64,000 nucleotides of DNA from Sisyra terminalis (taxonomy: Eukaryota; Arthropoda; Insecta; Neuroptera; Sisyridae). This document shows positions 12,851 through 24,939 of this stretch, in pieces. The position numbers were made by a program, and so were the translations under genes. The stretch is from contig OY292278.1 in the NCBI GenBank assembly GCA_958496175.1, forward strand, positions 5,766,001 through 5,830,000, in the 5' to 3' direction. A model generated the notes under the pieces. It had not been told where the DNA came from. It was given only the letters and a program-made list of their open reading frames with translations, and ran no database searches. Positions within the stretch are counted from its first letter, which is position 1; each line of letters opens with the position of its first letter.

Positions 12851-13988
12851 TCATATATATAAATTGGCTATCTTGCCGTGCGTCCGTGCGGAATGAACTA
12901 TGCGCATGCGCTCTGTTATCCCCACTTACGCATTCAAAACGTTGGTAAGGGTACTCACTCACTAATGTATTTATTTGTGAAAACGTATTTCGGATTTTCA
13001 GGTTTACAATATGTGAAAGCCAAAAAACATAATGCTCATTTATAAACTTAACTAAACCTTTTCAGATATATCTACTTATCAGAGTTTAAATTTTTAAGCA
13101 GACACTAAGTTTTTGCTTCTAATAATAAATCATATTTGTTTTATATAAGCAGTAATAACGTTTCGCTTTTAACGGACTTTGATTGATTATTAAATTTGAA
13201 ATTTCGATTGTTTATTAAACGTTATCCCTTACAAACTTTGCTACCGTTTTTCACTCTTTAAGGGGGGAATTTTCAAAAACCCTTTCCTATTATATATCTG
13301 CATCGTATAAGGAAAACATTTTCCAAATTTCATCGATACAAATGTGCACTTATATTTGAAAATACACTTTAAAACGAAAAAAAAAAATAATAACCTTCTT
13401 TATGTTAGTTAACATGGCTAAAAGGCTATTTTATTTCGGGCATTAGGACGTTGTACATACAAAATTGTTGGAAATCGGTGGAAAGCGTGGAAGTAAATTC
13501 GAATATTTTATTTATTTTGAATAATAATAAATGGTTTTCAAATTGTTCTGAATACCGAAGAAAAGTTAGTATGAAAGATTTTATACTTGAATTAACAGTG
13601 AAATATATGGCAAAAAATTGCTACCTTAATGCGTTTCAGCCGAATATATAATTACTCCAGCACAACCGTTGGTTCATAAAATAAAATAATTTTAAAAAGT
13701 TTGATTGTTGAAAAACAAACCAAAATTTTAAATCGCCTATTTGGTATAAGTACAACATAAGTATTAAACTTTCATACTAATTTAGTGAAATGCCGTTATT
13801 TAAAATGTTATTAAAATGATATAAAAAAACATTTATATTTTATTTCTTTATATAATTTTAGATTAACTTTTTTTCATATTAACAATACTTTGATTATTAA
13901 ATTTAAAATTTCGATTGTTGATTAACTATACATTATCTCATATTAAACATTTTATTGAGAAAAAACCTATGCAACGGGAAACTACTAG
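12851..13988 (+). mobile_element. Non-autonomous Helitron inside a foldback arm
   Basis: Starts with TCATATATATAAATTGG, followed by the GC-richer CTATCTTGCCGTGCGTCCGTGCGG typical of insect Helitron 5' ends. It ends AACGGGAAACTACTAG followed by T, matching the TC...CTAG termini of Helitrons. The opposite foldback arm gives the empty site: GTTCTTTGTTAA directly joined to TAAAAAATAAAACTGG. The insertion therefore lies exactly between A and T with no target duplication, the diagnostic behaviour of Helitrons. The expected 3' subterminal hairpin is weak here (CCTATGCAACGGG). No Rep/helicase coding sequence is visible. Confidence 0.85.
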
Positions 13989-14535
13989 TAAAAAATAAAA
14001 CTGGACATTTTTACTTTTGTTTAATATACAAAACCGAAAGTAAATTTTTCAAATTAGAATTTAAGTAACTTCGACCATTTTTTTTTTGATTTTTTTATTT
14101 CAAAATATATTGTAGAGTACATTTATAATACACCAGAAGTTTCATGGGATCTGCAATAGTTCAGGAGGTAGATGAATTAAAGTACATATCTGTCGTACCC
14201 TTACTTCCTTAGGTCCACTGGTTTAGGAGATATAACACTAAAACGCTACAATATTTATATTTACTATCTAATTGAAGCTCATTTAAAGCTCTAACAATGT
14301 TGTGGGGTAATTATTCTTCAAATTAAAATAGTACTTATTGAAAAAAATATAAATAGGAAGCAATTGTTTAAAATAAATTTCGTGATAAGAAATAAAATCG
14401 TCTGCTTGCCAAAGAGGTTAATGATTAGAGTAGAAGTGCTCCATAAACCCCATGTTTAACTTAAACTTTCATTTCCCCTCAATTTTCCAGGTGATCGTAC
14501 CCCTTCCACAGCATATTTGAACAAAATATTGTAAC

Positions 14536-14830
14536 GTGACGTCTCAAAACTGTATTGAGTTCGCGTTATTCGGCTTTTTAATTTCTTTGGAAATAAATAA
14601 TTACTTTCATTAAAACACTTGTCAAAAAAATCACTCAAATGACAATATTCAGTTATAATCGAAACCACAATAAAATAACAATAGCTTTGTTGTAACGGAA
14701 ATTCAAAACTGAACTTCCATATTGAACTGTACTCCTTATATACCCGCAACTCAACGTTCTCGAATGTTCTTCAATGTTCCCTATGTTCTATCACATACTA
14801 GACGTTTCTAGAATATTCTATATGTGCATT
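14536..14830 (-). promoter_or_regulatory. Heat-shock-type promoter in the foldback loop
   Basis: On the minus strand the order is GAGA-rich tract (plus-strand GGGAGAGAGAAAG near 14840), HSE2, HSE1, TATA box, initiator. HSE2 is TTCTAGAATATTC (14806-14818), a perfect three-unit nTTCnnGAAnn array. HSE1 is TTCTCGAATGTTC plus two further 5-bp units (14757-14779), one imperfect. The TATA box GGGTATATAAGG begins at 14742, and TCAGTT, the arthropod initiator, puts +1 at about 14710, so TATA starts at -32. The following ~170 nt is A-rich with no long GC tract, like insect hsp70 leaders. No HSP coding sequence follows. The elements are read directly; that it is heat-inducible is inference. Confidence 0.7.
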
Positions 14831-15744
14831 CGCATTGGTGGGAGAGAGAAAGAAGTCTCTAAGCCAATCGCGTGCCGGCATGGCACAGAGAGATACAAAC
14901 TTCGTCCTTTTCTATTACAATATATTCTCTCCTTTCTTCGGTAAAATAATTAGAACAATTTTGTACAAATATGCTGTGGAAGAGGTACGATCACTTGGAA
15001 AATTGAGGGGAAATGAAAACTTATGCTTAACATGGGGTTATGGAGACGTTCACTCTAGTCATTTAACCTCTTAGGCTAGCAGATAATTTTATTACTTATA
15101 ACGAAATTTATTTTAAACTATTTCTTCCTATTTATATATTTTTCAATAAGTAATATTTTAATTTGAATAGTTATTACCCCATAAAATTGTTAGAGCTTTA
15201 AATACGCTTAAGTAGGACATTTAATATAAAAATTGCAGCGTTTTAGTGTTAAATAGCGTAAACCGGTTGATCTAAGGAAGTTAGGATACGATACGAATGT
15301 ACTTTAATCCCTGTATCTCCTAAACTATTGCTGATCCCATCATGAAATTTCTGGTGTATTATAAATGTACCATAGGCTATATTTTGAAATAAAAAAATAA
15401 AAAATCAAAATGGTAGAAGTTACTTAAATTCTGATTTGAAAAGTTTACTTCCGGTTTTGTATATTAAAAAAAAATAAAATGTCCAGTTTTATTTTTTATT
15501 AACAAAGAACAGTTAATTTTCTATTTAATCCGCCATATTTAATTTTTTTAATAAAAAAATTTTAAGTCGAAATTTTTTTTAAAAAAAATATGATTATTTA
15601 TCAAAAACAACAATTCTTTAGAAGCGTATAACTTGGCAAATACTCATCATTCGAAAAAAATATTTTGTATCCACATTCATACTTACTAGAAGTATTATTA
15701 TCCCAAATATGAACAAATTTCAGAAAATTACTTTCTTTTGGCTG

Positions 15745-17405
15745 TTCAAAGGCAAAAGGAAATAGTTCCCAGACTGCACAATCTAATCAGTAGTTTTTTT
15801 GTTGGGAGAAAAATCATTTTAAATTGCACTTTTACACTTGAAAAATAATTATTTTTTTTGGTCTAAGTCTTCCAAAAAAATCAATTTTCCCAAATAAAAT
15901 CATCGTGGCGAATAAAATTACTTTATTTTTATGATTTGTGATGCTAAAACCGATAAAAATGTGCCCTCGCCACCGCATTTCCTGGTCGTTAAAGTTTCGA
16001 AATAAACATAAATCAAATGAAGCCAATCGAATCGAATTGACTGGAAATGGCTGAGAAAAACATTTACGCATTATATAATATTATAAATTTTCTATTGTGC
16101 ACCCGTTTTCAACACCCCAACCAACAAAACCACACATTGGATTTTTTCTCGCATACATAAACCCTTTGCAATGAAGCCAAGCATTGTTGTGCAGTCACGT
16201 CAGCCCATCATTTTCCAATTCCGTGCGAAAAAAAAAGCGACTTTAAATTATCGATCCCACGGCAAATACACAAAATATCATGTAACGTCATTTCTGCTAA
16301 ATTGAATTGTGTTTTATTCTTCTTTTTTTCCGGCACAAGAGGAACACTGTACGTACATGCTGTAGAATTTGTTGTCGACATAACGCTCGAGTAAATCTTT
16401 TCAAGAATTTTTTAAATCTGTTGAATAAATATATAAATCGTAGCTACACAAACGCGATGCCAATGTTGGGATTTGATTCGATTTTGCCATGGATAAAAAC
16501 GCACCAAGAAATGCAGTCGGGGAAAAACGAGTACACGCAAATCAAAAACATTTCCAACTTTTTTTTCCATTTTCATTTTTTCGAGCAACACAAAATTAAA
16601 TGGAAAACCTTTGGTTTTTTGTCGAACGTAAAAAAAGCACAGACTTAAAATAGCCTCTCAAGTGAATGGAGGTTGTTTAGAGATAAGAAAGAAAAATATA
16701 AATGGATGAAGAAAAACATCCAAAAATAGAATTATTCACTAAAAAATACGATAAGATTATATTTCTATTTTTCAAAGAGATATAAATCAAAAAAAAAAGT
16801 TTGTAAAAAGTTTATCGGTTTTGGAAATTCAAGGCTCTTTTTTCACAGAGTTTTACGACAGTACTTTTATTGGTCGTCAATTTCATTAACTTACCAATTT
16901 TTCGGGGAAAAGCAAAATAATTTTTTGATATGGGAAAATATTTCTCTGGAATCTTTTTATTAAACTACGAAAACTTGAAATTCATTGTTAATTACTTTTA
17001 CTAAGAAATTAGACAACAAGCAAGTATATAAATGCTTGTTTAAACAATTATAATGTTTGGAGAAAGCACAAAGTTTCTTGCAGTGCTTACAATGTCAATA
17101 TCTGTTTGAAATTAAATCATCTTGAATTTAGATTTAGATATTACAGTAAAGCAATAAATCAATCAATAATTCTATATTATTCGATTTGTGATTTATCCAA
17201 AAAATGCGCCGAAAATTAAATGCCACTTAGAACTAGCATGATAACTAAATATTAAACAATCTTACAATGATCAAATATATTTTTAAGGAACATTTCTAGA
17301 TAAAACTGCAATTCTGGAAAGCCATGTCAATCTTTACATGGCTTTAAGGAAGCTTCAAAAAGTTTAGATCATGTTGAGAAAACTTTGACTTTTATGACTT
17401 CATTT
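15745..17405. other. Single-copy AT-rich non-coding DNA
   Basis: No repeat or coding signal was recognised. A somewhat less AT-rich patch lies at about 15950-16500. Confidence 0.4.
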
Positions 17406-17409
17406 TATA

Positions 17410-19290
17410 AAAGCAGAAATTTTCTTGCATATGTCTTCAATACAAGTAAAAAAGATCAACGACTATGGATTTTTTTTGACTTTTTTTAAGTCGCTTCAAC
17501 AGCTTGGTTATTCGCGACTAAAAGTTGATAGCTTTTACAATTTTAAATTCATCTTTAACATAAAAAAAAAGTATTAAAACAACAAATCAAGAAATTCAAT
17601 AGCAATTAACTATGGATTTTACATGGTGGTTTTTTTAGCAAGTAACAGGTAGCAAAGGTGTATAATATAAAAAAAAATTCTTGAAAGTACAAAGGTCAAT
17701 TTTTTATATTTTCTTCAAAATGATATAAGAAATTGCATCTTCCATTGCCAAACGTTTAACATCCCGACTATAAATTGTCCCCATGCTTATGTAGGGACCC
17801 AACTGGGCATTGATGGGGCAAGCCCTATTGGGTTATTCCTATTGGGATATAATCGGGTACCTTTCGAATAAACCCACTATGAAGATGAAAAAAATTTGGT
17901 TGGGCTTACCCAATTGGGATATAATAGTTGGGAACTTGTTGAGCAAGATCAACGTTAAAATTAAAATCTCGCTCTCGGGTTGACCCAATAGGGATATGAT
18001 TGGCAACTATCGGCATGTCCTGACATAAAAATTAACGCATCAAATACAATACAAATTTTTTTTTTAATGAATTAATAATTTTTTTCATATTTTTGTTTTT
18101 TATTAATCACTTAGTATCACTTTTGTATCGTTACAATTATTTTTAATACTATGTTTAAAAAAACTGTTGACAAAAATTGAAAATTATTGGTTCTATTCAA
18201 ATTGTACATCTACATTATATTAATATATCTATTGAAGAAATTGAGTCCCCAATACAATTCATATCGTTGATAAGCCGGAAATATTAAAGGCTTTAAAGTC
18301 GGTCTTACGTGGTGCGCGTTTAAAATGAATAAAAAAAAATACTTACATAAGTAAAAAAAATAATTTTAATCAAGTTTAAATAAAAATTAAGCTTGGCGAA
18401 ATTTTCTCTGTGTTCGAATTTTCTTGGGTTGGCCCATAGGTTCTGTAGGGCTTACCCATTCAAAATCCTGTGAGGTATACCTACAATTGGGATACTGTTG
18501 GGTTTACTCTGTTGGAACCCTATAAGACTACTCCTGTCGGGATCCTTTACAGTTTTGCGTTATATCCCAATGTTGGATTCCCAATTCGGAACCCAATCAG
18601 ATCCAACCAAGTCTTGAATAAGTTATAATTGTACTTAGAACAAACTACTAAAAATCATTAAAACTGTCCACATCCATTGAGTTGGCACTTTATTTTTGGA
18701 AATTGAAGAAAAATATTTGAAAAAATATTGAAGAAATATTTTTTGTGAATTTTTGTCCTTCAAGAGCTTTGGAACAGAAAAATGTCCATTGCATATTTTC
18801 CAGGAATAATAGAGAAGAATTGTACAAGGACCAATAGAAACATTTTTTAGAAACCAATAGAAACTATAAAATTTTCAAATTTTCTTGCGTTAGTCCTCAA
18901 TACATGGATTTTTGATGGTGTTTTTTTGGTAACTGGTGGCAAAGGTGTAGAAAATAAAAGCTTAGTTTAATGAAAGTATAATGGTCAATTTTAAAATTTT
19001 CTTCAAAATAATATAAAAAATTGCATCTACTATTGCCAAAAGTTTAACACGGTTTCAATTCTTTGCCAGGTACTTTAATAAATTATAATTATTAGAACTA
19101 ACTACTAAAAATCATTAAAACAGTCCACCAAGTTGGCACTATATTTTTGGAAATTGAAGAAAATAACTACGAAATATTTTGATGAATTTTGTCCTTCAGG
19201 AGCTCTGGAAAACAAAAATCTCCATTGCATATTTTCCAGGAAGAATAGAACCAGAACCAATAGAAACATCATATTGTGTAGAAGAAAAAA
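17410..19290. repeat. Tandem duplication of a 0.4-kb unit, first copy split
   Basis: Unit 1 (about 17410-17785 plus 18610-18860) and unit 2 (about 18880-19290) share GGTGTTTTTTTGGTAACTGGTGGCAAAGGTGTA-like text, TTGCATCTTCCATTGCCAAA, TACTAAAAATCATTAAAAC, GTTGGCACT and CATTGCATATTTTCCAGGAA, all with scattered changes. Unit 1 is interrupted by about 820 bp that unit 2 lacks. The open frames in the region run across non-coding repeat and are not genes. Confidence 0.75.
17790..18610. mobile_element. Insertion with repeated ATTGGGATATAA/GGGTTGACCC motifs
   Basis: The segment is missing from the second copy of the surrounding duplication, so it is an insertion. Both ends carry clusters of a degenerate motif: CTATTGGGATATAATCGGGTACC, CCCAATTGGGATATAATAG, GACCCAATAGGGATATGAT at the left; GGTTGGCCCATAGG, CAATTGGGATACTGTTGGG and, inverted, GTTATATCCCAATGTTGG at the right. 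The middle (about 18020-18400) is plain AT-rich DNA. Clear terminal inverted repeats and target duplication were not found. The family is not recognised. Confidence 0.55.
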
Positions 19291-19329
19291 TTTAATTAAA
19301 ATGCAATTCGGATTATGATTCTGGTTCAT

Positions 19330-20070
19330 TAATATGCATTTTATACAACAAATACTAAATATATGTTTGATTTTATGAGAAAAAAGAAAAATTATTAGGT
19401 TTCCCTAAAATTTCGGTCAAATATGGCTTTTTGTTATTAATCCAACTGAAAAATTTGAAGCAATTTTACTTTATTGAATTTCATTTCATTAATTTTCTAT
19501 TTTCAACTTTCAAAAGAAACGATTGACCAAAAAAAAAAAACATTGGTACTGCAATTTGAAAGAAATGCACGCATTGAAGTCTCCAAAAATTTGAAAAAAG
19601 GGAAATTAAATTTTTATATGAAAAAAACTAAAATCAAACTAAAATTAAAAAAATATATTTTTGGTAAAGTGATTTGGTTACTATTTTTCAAATAAATCAA
19701 TGGTAATGTTTCAAAAGGTTTTGGGTTTCTTATTTATTGAAAGCTAAAGAAAATATTTCACCTGCAAGCAGCTGATTTAACAGCAAAAAGAAAAGATTTT
19801 TTTATGGAATTATTATCGGGGTGGAAAAAATAGTATTTAACGATACCTCCTAGAAAATAATATTCTTTGCTAGGCCTAGAAAAGCGTTACCATCGACTTC
19901 AACATGAACACTATAGTGAAATTTCTTGGTTTGAAAATCATCTAGTATATCACATGGAACCAAGAAGATGTTATACCATTTATTTTTTGAGATGGAAATT
20001 AAAATTTAACTAAAAGGGAAAAAAAAATAATGACCAGCGATGGACAATACTTTGCATAATCTATCGATTA
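19330..20070. other. AT-rich non-coding DNA, nothing recognised
   Basis: Open frames here are lysine/phenylalanine-rich by base composition only. No repeat was identified. Confidence 0.35.
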
Positions 20071-20292
20071 ATTTTGTTTCAAAATGGATTAAGGTCACCA
20101 ATTTTAAATTATAGAAAATCCGGAGAACGTATAACTAAATCCGGAGAGTTGTATTCAATAAAAAACAGTCTTAAAAATTTAGCAAGTATTCTAAATGATA
20201 ACATTCACAAGCTTTACAGCTTCATTCTATATCCGAAATATAATAAATATATATTTTTTTATTGCAGAGTTTCAGATCTTCGATGATGATAA

Positions 20293-20465
20293 ATTGGTAA
20301 AAATATTCAGGGGACTAGCATCAAATAATAATCAGTCAAAACTATTTATTACATGCACGACGTTTCAGCCCGGTTATTGAGCCTTCCTCAGGCGTTCTGA
20401 AATATCATAGACAATTTTTTATTAACACCACGATCCTTGTCCTCTGAATATTTTTTACCAATATA
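20293..20465 (-). mobile_element. Short element with CTGAGGA...GAAAC core (family C)
   Basis: The ends are inverted: ATTGGTAAAAATATTCAG at the left against CTGAATATTTTTTACCAAT at the right. Inside, the minus strand reads CTGAGGAAGGCTC, a 7-nt loop, GGGCTGAAACGTCGTGC. That is the CTGANGAA / hairpin / GAAAC core, with stem GGCTC/GGGCT containing two wobble pairs. The palindrome is centred near one core rather than carrying two. The following TGCATGTAATAAATAGTTTTGA resembles the tail after such cores in Penelope-like elements. The target duplication is unclear. Confidence 0.6.
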
Positions 20466-20559
20466 TTTTTTTGATTATAAAATCAATTGTTATCGCTTGA
20501 TAACAGTGGAAAATTTTGCTTTTTATTAATATTGAAAAATGTGGAAAATCGTTTTTGTA

Positions 20560-20725
20560 AACTGGAGTCAAGAAAAAATGACATTTTTCTGGAGTTTCCG
20601 GTTTAAAATGAGGGAGTTGGTAACCCAAAAAAAATCCGGAGATTATTTTTGGTAAACTGGAGTCTGAGGAAAACATTATTTTTCTGGAGTCTCCGGACTA
20701 AAACTGGAGAGTTGGTAACCTGAAA
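20560..20725. repeat. Tandem repeats with CTGGAGTYTCCGG / GAGTTGGTAACC
   Basis: Two copies at an offset of about 96 bp: CTGGAGTCAAG...TTTCTGGAGTTTCCGGTTTAAAATGAGGGAGTTGGTAACC and a second version with the same layout from about 20656. Related TCCGGAGA motifs lie at about 20118 and 20141. This is a short degenerate tandem array with no coding content. Confidence 0.65.
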
Positions 20726-20729
20726 AATG

Positions 20730-22850
20730 AATGCATTTTTGATAGCCAAAAATAGGTTCTTTATCTTAGTTCAGTCCAGAAGTTCCCCAAGGGAACTCCA
20801 GAGAATTGTTGGGTCAATTTTTTAAGGGTTTTTTTCAATTCTATACACCTTTAGATTGAATCTTAAAAAATATTTTACAATTAAGGTTTCGATGAATATG
20901 GATTTGAAGCTAATGGCGATCAAAGCTCCAAAAAAGCTAAGAACCACGGCGATACATGATAAAAATTTCAACCTTTCTTTACCAACTCAATTGTAATCAT
21001 AATATACATTTTTAATTTTCAAATCACTGAAAAATTGAGGAATATGTCTTGCATGGTTAACAAAAAAAATGTTTCAATTCTTAAATTTGATAGTTGAATT
21101 ATTTGGTCATAATTTTCGTAAAATTTAGCCTCCAAAATTAAAAAGTTAAAAATAGTTATCTAATTATTATCTTTCAATTTTGACGTATGAAATTTTCCCG
21201 TAGATTCCAATCGAAATCGTGGGAGATAAATCTAAAAATCCAATATCTGCAAACCGATTTGCTAAACTGCTTCGATTGCTTCGTGTAAAGCGCATCAGCA
21301 CTTAATTTTAAGACGTGGAATTCATCCACGTAATGGATGGAAATGGGGATGGGGGTTGAGGGGATGGAGGTGTATCTAAATTCCATTAGCTTGTGTACGG
21401 CGATGTAACTAACATAACTCAATTTCCGCAGTGAGATAACAGCTTCTGTATTAATTTATAGATAATTAATTTCCAGATTATGAAACATGTAATAATAATT
21501 GGAAGAAAATTAAACCAAACTGGCAAAACGAACGACAGAAAAACATGGAAAATGTATAATGAATAACCCCGTGACATAAATTGTTTGATACGATCGCAGT
21601 TAATGCGTGGTTATGTTGAATTTCTTTATTGATAATTGATAATAATTTATATGTGTTTGGGTTGGGGAAAATTTACCTCAAGTTTTGGAGGAAATAAAAT
21701 GTGGAACGTTAAACGTTAATGATAACTCCAAATGTAATATTGTCGAAACACGCGAACTCAATTGGGAAATTATTGCATGTCCATGCTTTTATTTGTTGTA
21801 TTTATTAAATTATATCAAATATTTTATGTGCATGAATTACATTTACGTATAGTCATCAAAATTATCTGCTGTAATAATAGCGGGTAATTATTTCCAAATG
21901 CGGTCTCCAATGCTCTGTGTTACGTTTGAAAAATGGACTCGAATTTGTTCGGAGTCCATGATAACGACCAATATTTGCATTTAACCAACCCTTATTTAGA
22001 TGTTTTCAACGTGAAAAATTAACCTTTTACACAACAGCAAAACAAAGAGATAATACCATAATTATTTGTCCAATGACAAATTTTATTCGAGGCCAGTAAT
22101 TTATAGTAAAGATAAAAAGTATAGATGGTAATAATTCTTAAACAAACCTCAAATTTGAAGAGCTTTATTACCATATTTAAATTCGATTTTTATTTTACTG
22201 AAATTTTAATTCCAATTAACAATTCTTACAAAAATAGTTCTTTATAAATTTATCTCACATATAAAAAATAGAACATTGAATAGCATTTCCAGTTCTTCAA
22301 TCGTTTTCAATAATGTGTCCTCGACATAATTCCAAAAATAATAAAGCAAAGCCAAAATTCTCTCAGAAAATCATAAAAATTTATAAACCCAGTTCACTGC
22401 AAAATAAATTGCCATTGTTGATAATTTTAAATGATAATAAACTATTCTTTTATTGCCTTTTGAAAGCCAACAAGAACCACATTATACGCGATATTAAATT
22501 TTTCTTGAGCCACAACGAAGCTTTTCAACTTCCACATTTAAACGCCACAGTTCCATTAAATTTAATTACGTGTGTCCTACGAAAAGAAAAATCTAAAAAA
22601 TTTCAATTTCCACTGAATTTTTCTCTAAAATATAAAATTAATCTTTAAAATGTTTCTTTATCGTTTGTCCATAATCACTTAAGTACTTTCAATCGATGGT
22701 ATAACCACCAGTGGTGATATTTTGTCCACCACAATCTAGCTGTGTTGATTTCTACGTTTAAAAATCTGCAAAATTGCATTGAAAAATCGAAAATGAAGGG
22801 ATTAATATGAAGTTGGCAATAAAATGGACAAGTTTTTGTGTGTTATTTAA
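20730..22850. other. Single-copy AT-rich DNA, G-rich patch at 21345
   Basis: GGGGATGGGGGTTGAGGGG (21345-21363) gives three runs of at least four G plus GG pairs, one run short of a canonical quadruplex. No gene or repeat was recognised. The open frame at 22313-22648 (111 codons) has a composition set by AT bias and no recognisable domain. Confidence 0.4.
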
Positions 22851-23030
22851 TTTCGAAATTGTTGAAATAGAAGCCGGTTGAAAATAATTGATGAGCAATT
22901 AGGATGAAACAAGGATCTCTTCCGGGATCATAACAAGGACTAAGTTGGTCAACTAATTTATATAAGATTTATATTAACGATAAACCTCTACAGGGGAAAT
23001 TGAGGATTGACATTTTAAAGGGTACACTGA
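22850..23030 (+). pseudogene. Decayed LINE reverse-transcriptase fragment (motif B region)
   Basis: From 22904 the frame reads MKQGSLPGS, a stop, then after a short stretch YKIYINDKP. This follows the order of the conserved non-LTR RT segment (G-x-x-Q-G-x-x-L-S-P ... L-F-x-x-Y-I-N-D-L-P). The stop and several substitutions show it is dead. A LINE C-terminal segment on the same strand follows at 23870 after a MITE arm, so both may come from one element split by that insertion. Clade cannot be assigned. Confidence 0.5.
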
Positions 23031-23334
23031 TTAATTTTAATTAAAACATACATCTTTTAATGATTTATAGTGTATATTTCAGAAGAAGAATTTTTCTACG
23101 TTTTAATATTAGCAGTAATAGCTGAAAATATGCTATTTAAAATTAAAATTTAATAGAAATTAAGGACGTATAAAAAAAGGACGTATAAACGTTAGAGGCC
23201 AGCACTTGGAGGAATATTTTTGTATTAAAAACTAATACTTCTTATACTATGAAAATAGACAAGGGAGATTTGTCAATATTATTAAAAATTTGTCAATATT
23301 ACAAACTCCTTTGACATTGAAACAGACTCCAATA

Positions 23335-23822
23335 GACTGTATCAAAAAAAAAAATGATATTTTTTTTTCCTTAATTATATCGAAAATATTGTTGAGAATG
23401 ACAAAAAAAAATCTGTGAAAGTTTAAGCTCTTAATATTAATATTAAGAGAGAGGTGCCGCATCACAAATTTCGATTTTCCATTTAAATAACATGGGAACA
23501 ATATTCTCTTGCACTTGGGAATTTTATAGCTAACGTTGGTGACAATATTTCGGAATGACCAAGGTATATTTTTGTAGAAAATTGAACGATCTACAAAAAA
23601 GGTCTGTTACAAGTTTTTGATATATTTATTTCTTCAAAAGTTATTCGAGGTCAAAGTTGAATTAAAGAAAAATTTTAATATTTTTTCAATTTTTTGACAC
23701 AACCATCAATTTTATTAGAAAATTTTATGGGACATTTTTTGTAGAACACTTTTTCCTATAACTTATCTCTTGAAAAGTTTTTGATATTTTTCACAGGTCC
23801 TAAGTTATTTGAAGCTCAATAT
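23335..23822. mobile_element. Truncated copy of the GACTG foldback MITE (left arm)
   Basis: Starts at TAGACTG as the full copy at 9438 does and follows the left arm closely (AATTTCGATTTTCCATTT, GGGAACAATATTCTCTTGCACTT, TAGCTAACGTTGGTGACAATATTT). It stops near the centre after CACAGGTCCTAAGTTATTTG; the right arm is absent. It lies between two pieces of a dead LINE. Confidence 0.8.
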
Positions 23823-23829
23823 ATGTATA

Positions 23830-24240
23830 GTACCAGCGGCAGCATCTTGATTGAATACACTTTCGATTACCAAATTAAACGTGGAAGAACTTCGAATTTT
23901 GCATCGGTAAATGGAGAAAAAGATGCTGGGTAAATCACTAAATCACTAAGAGACAAAGTTAGAAATGAAGAAATATAAAAGGCATTGTAAAAAAGATATC
24001 CTTCCAAAAATGAGGATAGGCTAGGTCCTGCCTGACAAACGATCCATGGACATAGGAAATGATCTTCTGGAGCTCGAAATCTTATGGTAGACTACGTAAG
24101 AGGACTCTCCAATGATAAGTAGGACTCCTGACGAAGATAACAGACAGGAGTTGAATTCAAAAAGCTCAAAATTGAAAGAAATGTAGGGAAATGGAAGATG
24201 CTTTTATCCAGGAGTGAAGTTCAGAAGATTGGGAGTAAAG
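23830..24240 (+). pseudogene. Decayed LINE ORF2 C-terminal fragment
   Basis: The clearest segment reads LRDKVRNEEI (about 23947-23976), a stretch common just before the C-terminal region of insect non-LTR ORF2 proteins, preceded in another frame by EKKMLGK. Further on, SYGRLRKRTLQ (about 24080-24115) resembles the basic RGRPRKRW-type segment found downstream in the same proteins. Stops and frameshifts are frequent. It is probably the continuation of the RT fragment at 22904, with a MITE arm between. Confidence 0.45.
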
Positions 24241-24244
24241 TTAG

Positions 24245-24930
24245 AATATATCTTGGTTCTTGTTTCCAATAGTTGAAGTTCTTAACTATCTTTTTGGTTC
24301 CAACAAATTTAACCAAAATTTAATCAAAAATTTACGCAAACTTTATTTTTTTTTTTCATAACAATCGTTATTTTCTGTCACTATAACTTCTAAAATCATT
24401 AACGACTCTAGAGTTAATAAAAATCCTTCGAAACGAAATTCAAACCCAACATCTACCAGTTTTGGAGTGGTTAATTTTTAATAATTATTTCTAAGCGTTG
24501 CTTTCAAAGCTTTATAAAGCTTTTTTTCCTTATTTTGAAAATTAAATCTAAAACGCATGTGTTTGATTTTCCAAAAAAACTAAATTTATCGGTAAAAGTT
24601 AGCAAAACATATTTCATCTCTTAACCAACCGCATTTTGAAAAATAAACATTACAAGTTTGACAATCAACGAAAAAACCGCTCTAGAAAATCTTAGTGAAC
24701 CACATTTTTGAGGAAAAACTGATTTAGTAGATAATTCCGCAACTTCAGGTCATTTCTTCCCTTTTTTATATTTTTTTTTTTTGTTATTTTTGTATAGAAT
24801 TAAAAGTTTAAGTTTGGTGTTTAAATAAAATTACTGTTAATCGTTTTTATGATTATTTTAATTGCTATATTAGTTACTATTATTTGTAATTTTTATGTGT
24901 AATTTGGCTTTAAACAACATGCATTGTTAT
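24245..24930. other. AT-rich non-coding DNA, nothing recognised
   Basis: Homopolymer-rich DNA without a recognisable frame or repeat. Confidence 0.35.
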
Positions 24931-24939
24931 TTTGTTTTA

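Larger units (their letters stand above)
12633..15742. mobile_element. 3.1-kb foldback element with interrupted left arm
   Basis: The outer arms pair from about 12640-12850 with 15490-15735 (for example TAAATATGGCGGATTAAA against its complement, and GTATTTGCC...AAATTTGTTCATATTTGG). The inner arms pair 13989-14535 with 14955-15490 (CAGTTTTATTTTTTATT, ACACCAGAAGTTTCATG, CCTCAATTTTCCA and their complements). The left arm is split by a 1138-bp insertion that is absent from the right arm. The single-copy loop (about 14536-14954) has a heat-shock promoter architecture. No transposase frame is present. Confidence 0.85.

Noticed and set aside
14456..14749. Captured HSP coding sequence downstream of the heat-shock promoter
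   Set aside because: The frame overlapping the leader shows no HSP70 N-terminal motif; the sequence runs into the foldback arm.
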